Shown: positions 44,128 through 56,249, counted from the first letter of the stretch. The stretch is DNA of 64,000 nt from Molossus alvarezi (GCA_037176705.1 CM073889.1:52135596-52199595); one strand, 5' to 3'. The notes: a model not told the origin generated them from the sequence alone. Numbers and translations: made by a program.

Positions 44128-45297
44128 GTTTCCTTAAATAACCATTCTACTCTAAGTTGGTGAGACCATCTAGAGAAATTTTTCTAGTTGCAAGATGCTT
44201 TGCAATAGAGTCATTAATTAGTAAGCTCAAAGTGAACTCTGAATTGGATACAGAAATTTGTAAAACAATAATGTATTTCTAAAAATTTGTAAAACGGAAG
44301 ACTGAAGACACCAAGAAGAGCCAAATAGTAAAATGGCACCCTGAAAATGGTCATAGCAAAACCTAATTTTCTATTAGTTTTCATCATATGGGTGAAACTA
44401 TTTAGTTAGTAGAGAAAAGATGGGGATGGGGGTGAGGGTGCCTGGTTAGGCTGCACCAAGACAATTTCCCTCTGATGTATCCACAAAAGGAAAATGACTT
44501 TTTTGTTGCTTGCACTTATCTTCAGCAAGGCAGTCTAGTCCCCTCAACTCCACTGTGTGACTGGGAAAAGATAGTAAAAAATACTTCCATAAAAGATAAA
44601 GACCGACAAGCTTACCTAGGAAAGATGTAATAAATGTCATGGATAAGAAATACCACATGCTGATTTTAACTTTTTTTTTTTTTTTTTTTTTACTGAAAGA
44701 ATCTATTTGTCATATTTACACCATAGGAAAATTGGAGGACCCACCAAAAAGGTGATGCAGAAAAATTAAGATTCATAAAAGAAAGTATACATTAAAATGG
44801 TAAACATATTTTCAAAAATATGCAAAATAATCTCACTATGAAATGCCTTGATTGACATGTGACTTAGTACTTATTTCATATTAACCAGATACAGTTACTC
44901 TGGTAAAACTCTATTACATATGTTTTAGATGTCTATTTTTTTAAAAATATCTATTTTTAAGTCAGTACATAAAACCTGTATTTGTGTATCCATGCATAAG
45001 TTATTCTGCTTGGTACCTCCTTGGATTCCAGATGCTAAAAGATTAATAAAACAATTTTTTAAAAAATCTCAAGTCACAGATTAGCATATAATATATTTCT
45101 TCAAGTTTTTTCTATTATACTACTAAAAGTAACTTGTATTAATTTATTCTAGATTTCCAGATATAAATACTAGTTAATTGTTGATTGGCTATTAAATAAT
45201 AAATAAAATTAGTCTTAGAACTAGATCATATAATTTGGAATGCCTTAACTTTCTTAGTTCAAATCCTATGAAATACATAACCATGCCCTTTTTTGTT
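44128..45297. other. Non-coding interval just downstream of the NANP stop
   Basis: AT-rich sequence with a long T-run at about 44670-44691. On the minus strand it probably holds the NANP 3'UTR. One AATAAA is at 45143-45148, about 150 bases after the stop. Whether it is the used polyadenylation signal cannot be told from sequence alone. Confidence 0.5.
45143..45148 (-). terminator. Candidate NANP polyadenylation signal
   Basis: AATAAA on the minus strand, the first canonical one after the NANP stop codon. Usage is unproven. Confidence 0.35.
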
Positions 45298-45954
45298 TTA
45301 AGCTGACATACTGACTTTGCACTTTATACTTTGTAAGAGAGCAGGTAACTCTAGCACAGAAGAAACTACATAATGTGGCACGGGTGATGACTTCAGTGGC
45401 ACTATTCCGTTTTTATTTAGCCAGACTGTTGCTTTCAGTCCTGCATTGAGGCCTCCTTGTATATCGGTTTCTAGTGTGTCACCAACCATCACACACTCCC
45501 CAGGCTGTACTCCAAGGAGATTGCAGCAGTAATAAAATATGGAAGGTGCTGGTTTTTCTTCTTTCTGTTCTCCACCTATGACAAGAGCATCAAAATAGGA
45601 CTGACAGGCACAAGCCTGGATCTTCTCCCTCTGGGTCTGTCTGTCTCCATTTGTTAATAAAAGTAGGCAGACCTCTTTACGAAGTTCTGTAAGCATTACT
45701 TTGACATCTTCTGTTAGTGTCATATGCTGTAAACGTGTAGATTTCCACAGAAAATAACATTCTTCAGCCAATTTCCTATTGGCTGCACCACCCTTTGCTT
45801 CCTGAATTGCTTCTTCCCAGTGTGAAATCCTTAGATCAGTAATGCATGTATTGGAAGGATGAAAACATTCCTTGCTGAGTTTAACTTGAACTCTGTCACA
45901 GATTATTTCAGCCTCTTCTTTGTAATGGTATTTTGACTGTAAGAGCTTTTTTAC
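45298..45954 (-). CDS. NANP: NANP coding exon 2 (N-acetylneuraminate-9-phosphatase)
   Basis: N-acylneuraminate-9-phosphatase removes the phosphate from sialic acid 9-phosphate in the cytosol. This is the last step before free sialic acid is activated to CMP-sialic acid. The exon supplies residues 30-247 of 247. It starts after a good acceptor (pyrimidine-rich, then TTTATTTAG) with VKKLLQSKYHYKEEAEI and ends CKVSMSA-TAA. HAD motif II is LLLLTNGD (Thr130, Asn131), motif III is Lys163 in EEKPAP, and motif IV is GDTLETD (187-193). The sequence agrees with the human protein as I remember it, with scattered conservative changes. There is no stop or frameshift, so the gene looks intact. Most of the protein sits in this exon, as in other mammals. 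Confidence 0.96.
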   Translation of the reverse strand, partial: VKKLLQSKYHYKEEAEIICDRVQVKLSKECFHPSNTCITDLRISHWEEAIQEAKGGAANRKLAEECYFLWKSTRLQHMTLTEDVKVMLTELRKEVCLLLLTNGDRQTQREKIQACACQSYFDALVIGGEQKEEKPAPSIFYYCCNLLGVQPGECVMVGDTLETDIQGGLNAGLKATVWLNKNGIVPLKSSPVPHYVVSSVLELPALLQSIKCKVSMSA

Positions 45955-46059
45955 CTAAATAAAGAAAAACAACTCCATTAACACACTTTATCTTTAATAG
46001 TCATGCTGTGAAAAAATATGTGATCCTATAAACCCAGAGACAGAGCTCCACTCCTCTGT

Positions 46060-46259
46060 TGTTTTTTTTCCCAATAATATTTTAAAATTATTATTATTTT
46101 TAATCATTCAAGGATATGTTTTTCATTGAGAGAGGAATGAAGAAACATCCATTGGCCATCAAATCCGCAACCTAGACATGCATACCAACCAGGAATTGAA
46201 CCCACAACTCCTCTGGGTTCATGGGATGATGTTCCAACCAACTGAGCCACCTGGCCAGG
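46060..46259 (-). mobile_element. Ves-family SINE (antisense) with TSD
   Basis: Reversed head 'gagccacctggccaggg', reversed B box 'ggaattgaaccca', and reversed A-rich tail. The duplication 'gctccactcctctgt' (46045-46059) recurs at 46260-46274 with two mismatches. It lies in NANP intron 1, in the same direction as the gene. Confidence 0.85.
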
Positions 46260-46832
46260 GCTCCATTCGTCTGTCTTAAAGCAGATCTCTTTCACACCAT
46301 TCCCAGTAGAAATTAGCCTTAATTTTAAAGAACCCCAGACTAAAGGGGGAAGGTGTGAAATTAGGGGGTATCTATAACACTGTCAACAATTAAAAAAGAA
46401 AAAACCCACCACAGTAAGGATCTCCCAGCCTCTCTAAACAACTCATATATATATATACAAACACACACACATATATTCTTTATTTTATTATGACACATAT
46501 ATATACTGTCTCCAAAACACCCACCTCAGAACAAAAGTCTCACACAGTATGAAGGTGAAGGGATGGGGAAAAAAATTTCCATGCAAATAGACATAAAAAA
46601 AAAAAGCTGGGGTAGTCATACTCATGTCCATCCAAATAGACTTCAAAATGAAGGCCATAAAAAGGGACAATGAAGGCTACTTCATAATAATAAAATGATT
46701 GATACAAGAGGATATAACCCTGGTAAACATATATGCACCCAATACAGGAGCAGCCAATTATATTAAAAAAAAAAAACTTCTGAAAGACTTCAAGGGACAG
46801 AACCACAGCAATCCAATCATAGTAAGGGACTT

Positions 46833-46864
46833 TTTTGTTGTTGTTGTTAAGATAGAATGGAAGG

Positions 46865-46906
<42 letters not shown>

Positions 46907-47079
46907 TCGATGTGAAAGGGACACATCAAGTGGCTGCCACCTGCACGACCAGCCAAGGCCGGGGACAAACTGCAACCAAGGTATGTGCCCTTCAGGTACA
47001 TGCCCTTAGCGGGAACCAAACCCGGGTCTCTCTGGACTGCAGGCCAACGCTCTAACCGCTGAGCTAAACTGGCCAGGGC
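46833..47079 (-). mobile_element. Ves SINE (antisense) in L1-H, 15-bp TSD
   Basis: Reversed head 'gagctaaactggccagggc', reversed B box 'ggaaccaaacccggg' and a long GA microsatellite from the CT-rich middle. It contains a small internal duplication ('gtatgtgcccttcaggtaca'). The 15 bases 'catagtaagggactt' are identical at 46818-46832 and 47080-47094. Confidence 0.93.
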
Positions 47080-48538
47080 CATAGTAAGGGACTTTAACAC
47101 CCCACTGACATCACTGAATAGATCTTCTAGATAAAAAATCAACAAGAAAACACCAACTCTAAATGACACACTAGATAGATGAAATGGATTTAATTGACAT
47201 TTACAGATCATTTCACCCCAAAGCTGCAGAATATACATTTTTCTCAAGGGCACATGGGATATTCTCAAAGATAGACCACATGTTAAGACCCAAACTAAGT
47301 CTCTACAGTTCAAGAAGACTGAAATCATATCAAGTATCTTCTTGGATACCAATGCCATGAAACTAGAAATCAACTACAATAAAAACACTCAAAAACATTC
47401 AAACACCTGGAGGCTAAAGAGAATGTTATTAAACAATAAATGGGTTACCAATGAGATCAAGAAAGAAATGAAAAACCTCTTAGGAACTAATGCCAATGAA
47501 CAAACAACAACCCAAAGTCTATAGGACACAGTGCTAGTTAAGTTCATAGCACTATAGGTCTACCTCAAGAAACAAGACAAATTTCTAATAAATGATCTAA
47601 CCCTACAACTTAAATAATTAGAAAGAGAACAACAAGCAAAGCCCAGAGTAAGTAGAATGGAGGAAATAATAAAGATCAGAGCAGAAATAAATGGCAAAGA
47701 GACTGAAAAACAATAAAAACATCAATAAAACCAAGAGCTGGTTCTTTGAAAAGATAAACAAGATTAATAAACATTTAGCTAAACTTATTAAGAAACAAAG
47801 AGAGAGTACCCAAATAAATAAAATCAGAAACAAAAGAGGTGAAATATCAACTGACATCACAGAAATGCAAAGGATTATAAGAGAATACTATGAAAAACTA
47901 TATGCTAACAAATTGGACAATCTAGCTGAAATGGACAAATTCCTAGAAACATACAACCTCTCAAAACTCAATAAGATTCAAAAATTATCAACAGACCAAT
48001 AATAATAAAATTGAAGCAGTAATCAATAAACCCCCAGCAAACAAAAGCCCTGGTCCAGACAGCTTCAGAGGGACATTTTACCAAACATACAAAGAAGAAC
48101 TAACACCCATCCTCCTCAAACTATTCCCAAAAAATTCAAGAGGAAGGAAAACTTCCAAGCTCTTTTACTAGGCCATCATTATCCTAATTCCAAACTACAC
48201 AAAGATATTACAAAGAGAGGAGAATTACAAGCCAATATACCTGATGAACAAAGATGCCAAAATCCTCAACAAAATATTAGCAAACAGGATCCAGCAATAT
48301 ATTAAGAAGATTATACACCATGGCCAAGTGGGACTTATTTCAGAGATGCAAGCCTGGTACAATATTTGCAAATCAATAAATGCAATTCATCACAAACAAA
48401 TTAAAAGATAAAAATCATATGATCATAATAACAGAAGCAGACAAATCATTTGACAAAACCCAACACCCATATTTGATAAAAACTCCCAGCAAAGTGGGAA
48501 TAAAGAGATCATACCTCAACATAATAAAGGCCATATAT

Positions 48539-48687
48539 ATATACACATACACACATATATGCATAACCAATGGACATAGACAACAATGTTTGGCAGGGGT
48601 GGGGGGGCCAGGATAGGGAGGAGAGTGTCTGTGGGGAAAAAGGAGAAACATCTATAACAAAAATAAATTAATAAATGAAAAAAAATG
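48539..48687 (+). mobile_element. 149-bp L1 3' tail insertion in L1-H, perfect 12-bp TSD
   Basis: Only the last part of an L1 3'UTR ('atatgcataaccaatggaca' to 'catctataacaaaaataaat') with its A-rich tail. 'aaggccatatat' occurs on both sides (48527-48538 and 48688-48699). A severely 5'-truncated insertion. Confidence 0.9.
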
Positions 48688-49851
48688 AAGGCCATATATG
48701 ACAAACCTACAGCCAACATCATACTCAGTGGATAATAACTAAAAGCATTCCCCTAAGAACAGGAAAAAGACAGGGATACCCACTTTCACAACTTTTATTC
48801 AACACAGTACTGGAAGTCCTAGCCACAAATATTGGACAAGAAGAAAAAATAAAAGGCATATATATTGGAAAGAAGGAAGTAAAACTGTCATTATTCACAG
48901 ACGACCTGACATTGTACATAGAAAAACCTAAAAACTCCGCCAAAAAACTATTAGATTTAATAAATGAATTCGACAATGTAGCAGGATACAAAATCAACAC
49001 CCAGAAATTGATGGCATTTTTATACACCAATAATGAACTAGCAAAAAGAGAAAATAAAAAAAATCCCATTTACCAATGCAACAAAAAAAATTAAGATACT
49101 TAGGAATAAACTTAACCAACAAAGTAAAAGATCTGTCCTCAGGACACTACAGGATGTTGAAAAAAAGAGATAGAAGAAGATATACATAAGTAAAAGAATA
49201 TACCATGTACATGAATTGGACGAATTAACATCATTAAAATGTCCATACTACCCAAGGCAATCTATAGATTCAGTGCAATCCCTATTAAAATATCATTGGC
49301 ATATTCCACAGATCTGGAACAAATAGTCCCAAAGTGTACATGGAACCAAATAAGACCCTGAATAGTCATCATAATCTTGAAAAAGAAGAACAAAGTAAGA
49401 AGGATCACAATTCCAGATATCAAGTTAATTATAAAGCCATTGTAATTAAAACAGCCTGTAACTGGCACAAGAACAGGCCTACAGACCAGTGGAACAAAAC
49501 AGAGAACCCAGATATCAACCTAAACCACTATGCTCAATTAATATTCGATAAAGGAGGCAAGAAAATACAATGGAATAAACAGTCTCTTCAATAAATGGTG
49601 TTGAGGAAACTGGACAGATACGTGAATAAAATGAAACTAGACCTCCAACTTATACCACACACAAGAATAACTCCAAATAGATAAAAGACTTAAATGTAAG
49701 TCATGAAACCATAAAAATCCTAGAAGAAAATGTAGGCAGCAAAATTTCAGACATCTCACACAGCATAATTTTCACCAATATATCACCCAAGGCAAGATAA
49801 ACAAAGGAAAAAATAAACAAATGAGACTACATCAAAAGTAAAAACTTCTGC

Positions 49852-50062
49852 CCAGCCAGTGTGGCTCAGTGGATGAGCACTGACCCATGCACCAGGAGGC
49901 TGCCAGTTCGATTCCTGGTCAGAGCACATGCCCAGGTTTTGGGCCCAATTCCCAGTCGGGGACATGCAGGAGGCGGCTAATCGATGTTTGCTATCATCGA
50001 CGTTTCTCTCTCTCTTTCACCCTTCCTCTCTCTCTAAAATCAATTTAAAAATATCTTAAAAA
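49852..50062 (+). mobile_element. Ves-family SINE (older subtype) in L1-H
   Basis: Head 'cccagccagtgtggctcagt', 'catgcaccaggaggctgcca', B box 'agttcgattcctgg', 'caggaggcggctaa' and 'ctctctaaaatcaattt' tail. The flank 'aaaacttctgc' is repeated with one change after the tail ('aaagcttctgc'). Confidence 0.9.
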
Positions 50063-51099
50063 AAAAGCTTCTGCACAGCAAAAGAAACCAGAATCAAAAT
50101 GAAGAGTGAATCCACTGTTTGGGAGAACATATTTGCCAATAATACATCTGATAAGGGGTTAATTTCCAAAATATAAAAAGTACTCCAACAAATCAACAAA
50201 AGGAAGAAAAACAATCCAATTAAAAAATGGGCAGATGATCTGAATAGACATGTCTCCAAACCAGACATACAAATGGCCAAGAGGTATATGAAAAAATAGT
50301 CAAAGTCACTAATCATCAGTGAGATGCAAATTAAAATGACAATGAGGTACCACCTCACACCTGCCAGAATGGCTATCATCAATAAATCCACAAACAACAA
50401 ATGACTAGAGAAAGGAACCCTAGTACACTGCTAGTTGGACTGCAGACTGGTACAGCCACTATGGAAAACAGTATGGAATTTCCTAAAAAAAATTGAACAC
50501 TTAACTACCATTTGACCCAGTGATCCTACTCCTGGGAATATATCCTAAGAATCTGGGAACACCCATCAGAAAGAATATATGCACCCCTATGTTCTTAGCA
50601 TTGCTATTCACAATAGCTAAGATCTAGAAACAGCCCAAGTGCTCATCAGTAGATGAGTGAATAAAAAAGCTGTGGTACATGTACGTAATACAGTACTCTC
50701 CAGCTGTAAAAAAGAAGGCTCTGTTATCCTTTTGGACAGCATGGAAGGACCTGGGGAGTATTATGCTAAGTGAAATAAACCAGTCAGAGAAAGATAAGTA
50801 TCACATGATCTCACTTACATGTGGAATCTAATGAACAAAATAAAGTGGTGAATAAAATAGAAACAGAGTCATGGAAACATGGAACGGACGGATGAATCTC
50901 AGAGGGAAAGGGGAAGGGATGGGCAGAAAGAGATAACCAAAGAACTTACATTTATATATGCATTACCCATGGGCACAGACAATAGGGTGGTGAAGGCCTA
51001 GGACAGGGTAGGAACTGGGAGGAGAGTGGTAATGGGGGAGAAAAGTGAGGGACATCTGTAATACTCTCAATAATAATGATTTAAAAAATAAAATAATTA

Positions 51100-51380
51100 G
51101 CCCTGGCCGGTTTGGCTCAGCGGTTAGAGCGTCGGCCTGCGGTCCTGAGAGACCCGGGTTCGGTTCCCGCTAAGGGCACGTACCTCGGTTGCAGTTTGTC
51201 CCTGGCCCTGGTCGGTTGTGCGGGTGGCAACCACTCGATGTGTCCCTTCACATCGATGTTTCTCTCTCTCTGTTCCTCTCTCTCTCTCTCTCCCACTCTA
51301 TCTGAACAAAAAATGGAAAAATGTCCTCGGGTGAGGATAAAAAAAAATAAATAAAATAAAAAAAATAAAATAAAATAAAA
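51100..51380 (+). mobile_element. Ves SINE, young, 13-bp TSD, at the L1-H tail
   Basis: Near-consensus head, B box 'gggttcggttcc', CT-rich middle and 'gtcctcgggtgaggataaaa' tail, followed by an AAAAT-type simple repeat. 'aataaaataatta' is identical at 51087-51099 and 51381-51393. Confidence 0.93.
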
Positions 51381-51399
51381 AATAAAATAATTAAAAAAT

Positions 51400-51890
51400 G
51401 AAAACATTCTTCATATATAGCTAATAAAAATCCTTTTAGCAATTTAAATTCATTCTTTCATTCTGGTTATAATGACATAAAAATGAAACTTGTGCTTATA
51501 TTTAGAAAAATATTTTAAATTTTTAACAGCTATTATTTGCACTCTTCCCAGAAATAACTCTAGTTCATCTCACCTTTTCTCATCTATATCCATTTTATGT
51601 TTTATAGACCTAAATTGACCACCATATAAAATGGGATCCAATTCTGTACTTTTATAAATCTGTATATAGCTCTAATGGAATCAATCATGTTCTGTGATTT
51701 CAGTAGTTTAATGACCCAGTGCTTATTCCAAACTTAGGTTTCTAGATTTAAAAAACCTCAAGTAGTTTTGAGTCACTCTCTTTCTTACCCTGGTTCTGAA
51801 TCCCTCTTCAGAATTAAGCACATCTCCTCATGTTTTCACATCTCTTTATCTTGGCTTTTATTACATTTGGTTCTTATTCATTTGGCCTGC
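51400..51890. other. Unique intronic sequence of NANP
   Basis: No gene, exon or repeat recognised. Confidence 0.5.
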
Positions 51891-51894
51891 CTTT

Positions 51895-52095
51895 TAACAT
51901 TTACTAAGACCTTAATGTGGCAAGCATTATGCTCAATGCTTACATATATTATTTCTACCTTTCTAACTCTCCAGGAGTTCCCTATTTGAGATAAGGAAAT
52001 AGAAGTTCAGAATGGCTAAGTAACTCCTCTGAGCTGAGATTTAAACCCACACTTGCCTACTTCCAAAGTCTACATACTTGCATTTACACTACAGT
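51895..52095 (+). mobile_element. MIR SINE relic
   Basis: Blocks 'catttactaagaccttaatg', 'caagcattatgctcaatgct', 'tacatatattatttctacct', 'gataaggaaatagaagttca' and 'gctaagtaactcctctgagc' follow the MIR order. Confidence 0.8.
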
Positions 52096-53086
52096 TAGCC
52101 ATCATTTATCACGGTCAATTAGTTCCAGACTCTACCACGATAAATGAATTTCCGCAAAGTAGGATTCATTTATACACGGCCGTGGAAGTCCAAGTGTGAA
52201 GTGGCAAGGATCAACTGTATTGTATTAGGCACTTGGAGACTAGGTCCCTTGTCTGTATGACATTATCTGGTGGGGAAATTAAGCAGGTATGCAACAAATC
52301 CTGGGGTGAGTGCCATGACAATCTTATGAATGTCAACTATGGAAATAAAATGGAAGGAGCAAGCCATTCCACAGGATTGTTGGGTAAGGCTTGTCAGAAA
52401 AAGCAATATTTAAATCAAAGAGTTACCAAGCCCCTAGGGTAGGGATGGGAAGACAATAAGAACATTCTAAAGAGAAGTAACAGCATGAACAAAGACACAG
52501 ACCTTGGAATTTTGTACACTGGGAAAGGCAAGAAGCTTAGTTCAGCCAAAACAGAAGTCATTTGAGGGAGGATGATAAGAGATGAGACTAGAAGGTGTTT
52601 GAAATCAGTCTGTAAAGGGTCTTGAGTCCCAAACTATATAGCAGATGCTACCCAAATCACCTTGGCACACACTATTCCCATACATGTCAATGGCTTTATA
52701 TTGGGTTTCTCTGCCTGAGGGCTTTATGTGGCCCCAGGGGAACGCATGCACATAGGCTGGGGTCAAAGTGTTGCCTGAAACAGGCCTCAACCAATGGGGA
52801 ACAGAATTTGGTGAATAAATAGCATAGCTTTCTTGCCCCTTGGGAGGGACAAGTAAAGCATGTTCTGCATACTATCTCAATAGTAACCTGCTCATTTATG
52901 TAACCTGTAGATTCCTTCACTTCCCTGTCTTACTTCACCACTCCCCTATTGTGCTTCCCAGGATCACCTCCCAAACAAACTATCTGCACTTGAAGTCCCT
53001 GTCTTAGGGACATTTGGGAAAAGTCAACCATGCCGTGACAATTTTGGATCATTGAGGATGAGTGCAATGCACATAGCTGGGATTAA
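52096..53086. other. Unique intronic sequence; possible old DNA-transposon scrap at 52100-52215
   Basis: A stretch with 'taccacgataaatgaatttc' and 'cgcaaagtaggattcattta' resembles ancient DNA-transposon consensus words, but I cannot name a family. The rest shows nothing recognisable. Confidence 0.35.
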
Positions 53087-53098
53087 AAATTGTCTGCT

Positions 53099-53310
53099 GT
53101 GCCTGGCTGGTGTGGTTCACTGGTTGAGCATTGACACATGCACCAAGAAGAGGTCACCAGTTCAATTACCAGTCAGGGCACATGCTCAAGTTGTGGGCCG
53201 GATTCCCAGTGCAGGAGGTAGTAGCCAACTGAAGTTCTTTCTCATCGATGTTTCTATCTCTCTCTCCCTCTCTCTTCCACTCTCTCTATAAGGTCAAAAA
53301 AATTTTTTTT
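53099..53310 (+). mobile_element. Ves-family SINE (older subtype), 12-bp TSD
   Basis: Head 'gcctggctggtgtggttcac', 'acacatgcaccaagaaga', B box-like 'agttcaattaccag' and CT-rich tail. 'aaattgtctgct' is identical at 53087-53098 and 53311-53322. Confidence 0.9.
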
Positions 53311-53322
53311 AAATTGTCTGCT

Positions 53323-54030
53323 ATTCAAGCAAAGAGGTAAAACAAAATGTGCTGTCCTAAATTATACAGGGAAAAGTAGTATGCTACTCACACCAGACAC
53401 TCAATTCACTGAAAAGAAAGAGATGAATAGACACATTCTTCTTCTTTCAGAGAATAAGAATCACTTACACCAAAAGCAAAGGAAATATTTTTCAGGCTAT
53501 TTGTGCTCATCAGAAAATACAATAGTTAAGAAAATTTTATTAGTCCAAGAAAATATACCAGCCCTAAGAATTTTAGGTGAAGGCAAACTACTGAAAAATT
53601 TTGCCTTATAAATTTCAATGAACAAATCAGGAAGGCTTTTTCAGCCTTCATGATTATGTCACCATCTTTTATCATAATGTCAATTGAATTATTATTGAGC
53701 CATGATTGAAGGTCATTCTATAGTTTTAAAAAAACCTATTGGTGCACAAAAAAAAGAAGCAGTCCTCTAGGTCTCCATAGTGCTTGATCTCAAATAGGAG
53801 CTGACTCATAGTTAAACAGAGACTTCCCAATAAAAATCCAATTTTCTGTTACTGCAATTAGCAATTCATTGGGACATTAAAATCAGAATTGGCTTACCTT
53901 AAATGGGAGATATTTGTAATGGTTCAAAATTTCTTCCCATTACATTCCCTGAATTAACTTTCCCATTTGTCACACAGCAACTTAATTACAGGTTCATTTG
54001 GAATAACAAGTAGCATTTTAATAATACTGT
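53323..54030. other. Unique intronic sequence of NANP
   Basis: No gene or repeat recognised. A 76-codon plus-strand frame here has no known domain and is treated as chance. Confidence 0.5.
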
Positions 54031-54031
54031 T

Positions 54032-54268
54032 GGGCTCTGACTGGTGTGGATCAGTTGGTTGGGCATTGTTTCATGCACTGAAGGGTGCCAGTTTGATTCC
54101 TGGTCAGGGTGCATGCCTAGGTTGGGACTCCATCCCTGGTGGGGGACATGGAGGCAGCCAATTAATGTTGTGCTCTCATATCAATGTTTCTCTCCCTCTC
54201 TCCCTCTCCTTTTCTGTCTCTCTATAAATCAGTAAACATATTTAAATATCTTAAATAAAAAAAAACTA
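54032..54268 (+). mobile_element. Ves-family SINE (older subtype)
   Basis: Head 'gctctgactggtgtggatca', 'catgcactgaagggtgcca', B box 'gtttgattcctgg', 'gaggcagccaatta' and 'ctctataaatcagtaaa' tail. Confidence 0.88.
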
Positions 54269-55292
54269 AAACATAACATCTTTGGGGAAAATGTCTGTCA
54301 GTCATTCACATATTAATATTAAATAAAAAAGAAATAATTCCTAAGTTGAATTAACACACATGCTATTATTAGTGTAAACTCTCCTACATTTACACTGAGA
54401 GAATGGGAGTTTTGATTGAACCGAAGATGGAGGAAAAAGATCTCTAACTTGGAGGTGTGATGACATTTTGTGCAGGGGGTAAGGCAGGCTTGAAAAAAAT
54501 TTTGAGTAGACTAAGCCTTCTAAGTACCTATAGACCTAAAAAAAAAGAGGCCCTAAGATAGTGGGGGCAGGGAAACAAATTTGTAGACATAATATAAACT
54601 CAAATCTCACCAACTTCAAAACTCGATTTAACATATAAAAAGGAAACTATTCTCTTCCTCCTGTTCTGTGGACCCAGAATTAAAGTTAATATCATCAATA
54701 CCAGAGTTTAGCTACTTGTGATTTAAGAAGACTTTTTGAGGGCTAGAACCATGCAACACTTTATAACACTATGATAAAGATATGAAGTGGCTGAATTTCA
54801 AATAAAACTAAGTTAAAAATACACACTTACAAAATATGACTACCTGTATATACCCCAACAATTCAAGCAGCCCTCCTGTTATTTATAGTTCAAGTCTCTG
54901 CTCAGACATCATTCACTCATGTGGCCTAATCTGACCAACCTATTTAAAATTGTGATTTGTTCCCCTCTCCACTTTGCCTAACATATAAAAATACACTTGA
55001 TGTATTATGTTCACTGTTATCCCTACTAGACAGAAAACTCAAATGCAGAAACTTTTTCTGCTTTGTTCACCGAGAAACCCTTAATTTCTGTAGAAGGCTT
55101 CCTTTTGAGTAGTGACAGTGAGACTGGCCTGAAAAAGATGGAAATAACTTTCCCAGAAGATTTTAAAAAATTAAAGCTTATCTATACAGTTAGTATTTGA
55201 CTCCTTCTCCCCAAGCCCAAGCAATGGCTAGACCTTTTCCCTCTCCTCTTTCTATAAATCATTCAGTCATTTATAAAAGCAAGCATGCTACA
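54269..55292. other. Unique intronic sequence of NANP
   Basis: About 1 kb of AT-rich sequence with no feature recognised. Confidence 0.5.
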
Positions 55293-55537
55293 TTTTTGTT
55301 GTTGTTGTTGTTAGTCCTCACCCTAGGATACTTTTACATATATCTTCAGACAGAGTGGGAGGGGGAGAGAGAGAGAAACATCACATGAGAGAGACACAAT
55401 GAGTGGTTGCCACCCACCCTACCCCAACCAGGGCCAGGGATGAACTGAAACTGATGTACATGCCCTTGGTCGGAATCAAACCTGGGACTCTGGTCTGCAG
55501 GTCAACGCTCTAACAACTGAGCCAAACCGGGCAGGGC
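55293..55537 (-). mobile_element. Ves SINE (antisense), first of an adjacent pair
   Basis: Reversed tail 'gtcctcaccctaggatactt', GA-rich middle, reversed B box 'ggaatcaaacctggga' and reversed head 'gagccaaaccgggcagggc'. A GTT simple repeat stands at its tail. Confidence 0.88.
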
Positions 55538-55554
55538 TTTCCACAGATTTTTAG

Positions 55555-55787
55555 TGAGAATGGAAGGAAGGGAGGGAGGAGGAGGATGAGAGAGGGGGAG
55601 GGGGAGAGAGAGAGAAGGAGAAACATCAGTGTGAGAGAGACACATTAATTGTCTGCCTCCTGCATGACCCCTACTGGGGCTGAGGATCAAACCTGCAATC
55701 CAGGTATGTGCCCTTGACCTGGAATCAAATCCATGACCCTTTGGTCTGCAGGCCAACACTAACCGCTGAGCGAAACCAGCCGGGGCT
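55555..55787 (-). mobile_element. Ves-family SINE (antisense), second of an adjacent pair
   Basis: GGA-rich middle (55560-55620), 'gtgtgagagagacaca', reversed B box 'ggaatcaaatccatga' and reversed head 'gagcgaaaccagccgggg'. It follows the first with only a few bases between, so one may have inserted in the other's tail region. Confidence 0.85.
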
Positions 55788-56245
55788 GTTGCTATATTCT
55801 TATGTGATAAAGCATACTTGTACAGGCATAAGCATACAGGCCAAAGAAGGTGGCAAGAGAACCAAGTGTGGAGAGACCTGGATTTTCAGACATCCATCTA
55901 GCATTCATTCAACATTTACCATGAGTCAAATGAAGATGACTTATAGTCTGTTCATTCTTAAGAAGCTCACTGTTTAGCTGTGGGCTCAGTTGCAAAAATA
56001 ACTGTAATATCCTTTGACAAGTGCATTAAGAGATATCTGAACAAAATATAGTGCTGGCATAAGTGTAAAGACCAGAGAGAAATAAAATCTAGTGTTCGTT
56101 TCAGAAATTTCACCATGGAAAGAATGTGGACAAGTCCACAGCAACAGTCTAGATAAGGGACAACTCCAACTTTAACTAACATAAGGCTGGGAGGATGTGC
56201 AGGATTGATGAAGTAGGTGACAGGGTGGATAGTGGTACTATTCAT
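55788..56245. other. Unique intronic sequence of NANP
   Basis: No gene or repeat recognised. Confidence 0.5.
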
Positions 56246-56249
56246 CAAG

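Larger units (their letters stand above)
46500..50830 (+). pseudogene. L1-H ORF2, truncated and interrupted
   Basis: The YAPNTGAANYIK segment (about 46730) marks the endonuclease, and MDTNAMKLEINYNKNTQKHS lies near 47342. RT appears in pieces: the SPGPDSF block near 48040, HHKQIKR-like and MIIITEADKSFDKTQHPYL near 48420. The catalytic loop near 48898 reads [10 protein letters not shown], an Ala-to-Thr change beside the two aspartates. The C-terminus is near 50400-50830. Many stops and frameshifts are present. Confidence 0.78.
46480..51096 (+). mobile_element. L1-H, 5'-truncated, antisense to NANP
   Basis: Starts within the ORF2 endonuclease region ('aaaacacccacctcagaaca') and runs through RT, the C-terminal region and the complete 3'UTR to an A-rich end near 51096. 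Its 3'UTR differs from that of L1-A ('ctgtaatactctcaataata'). Three later insertions lie inside it: a SINE at 46833, an L1 tail at 48539 and a SINE at 49852. Confidence 0.85.

Noticed and set aside
46540..47373. 277-codon minus-strand frame, the longest in the window
   Set aside because: It is the reverse strand of L1-H ORF2 read through an antisense SINE. The translation has poly-Ser/Leu from the GA microsatellite and no coding meaning.
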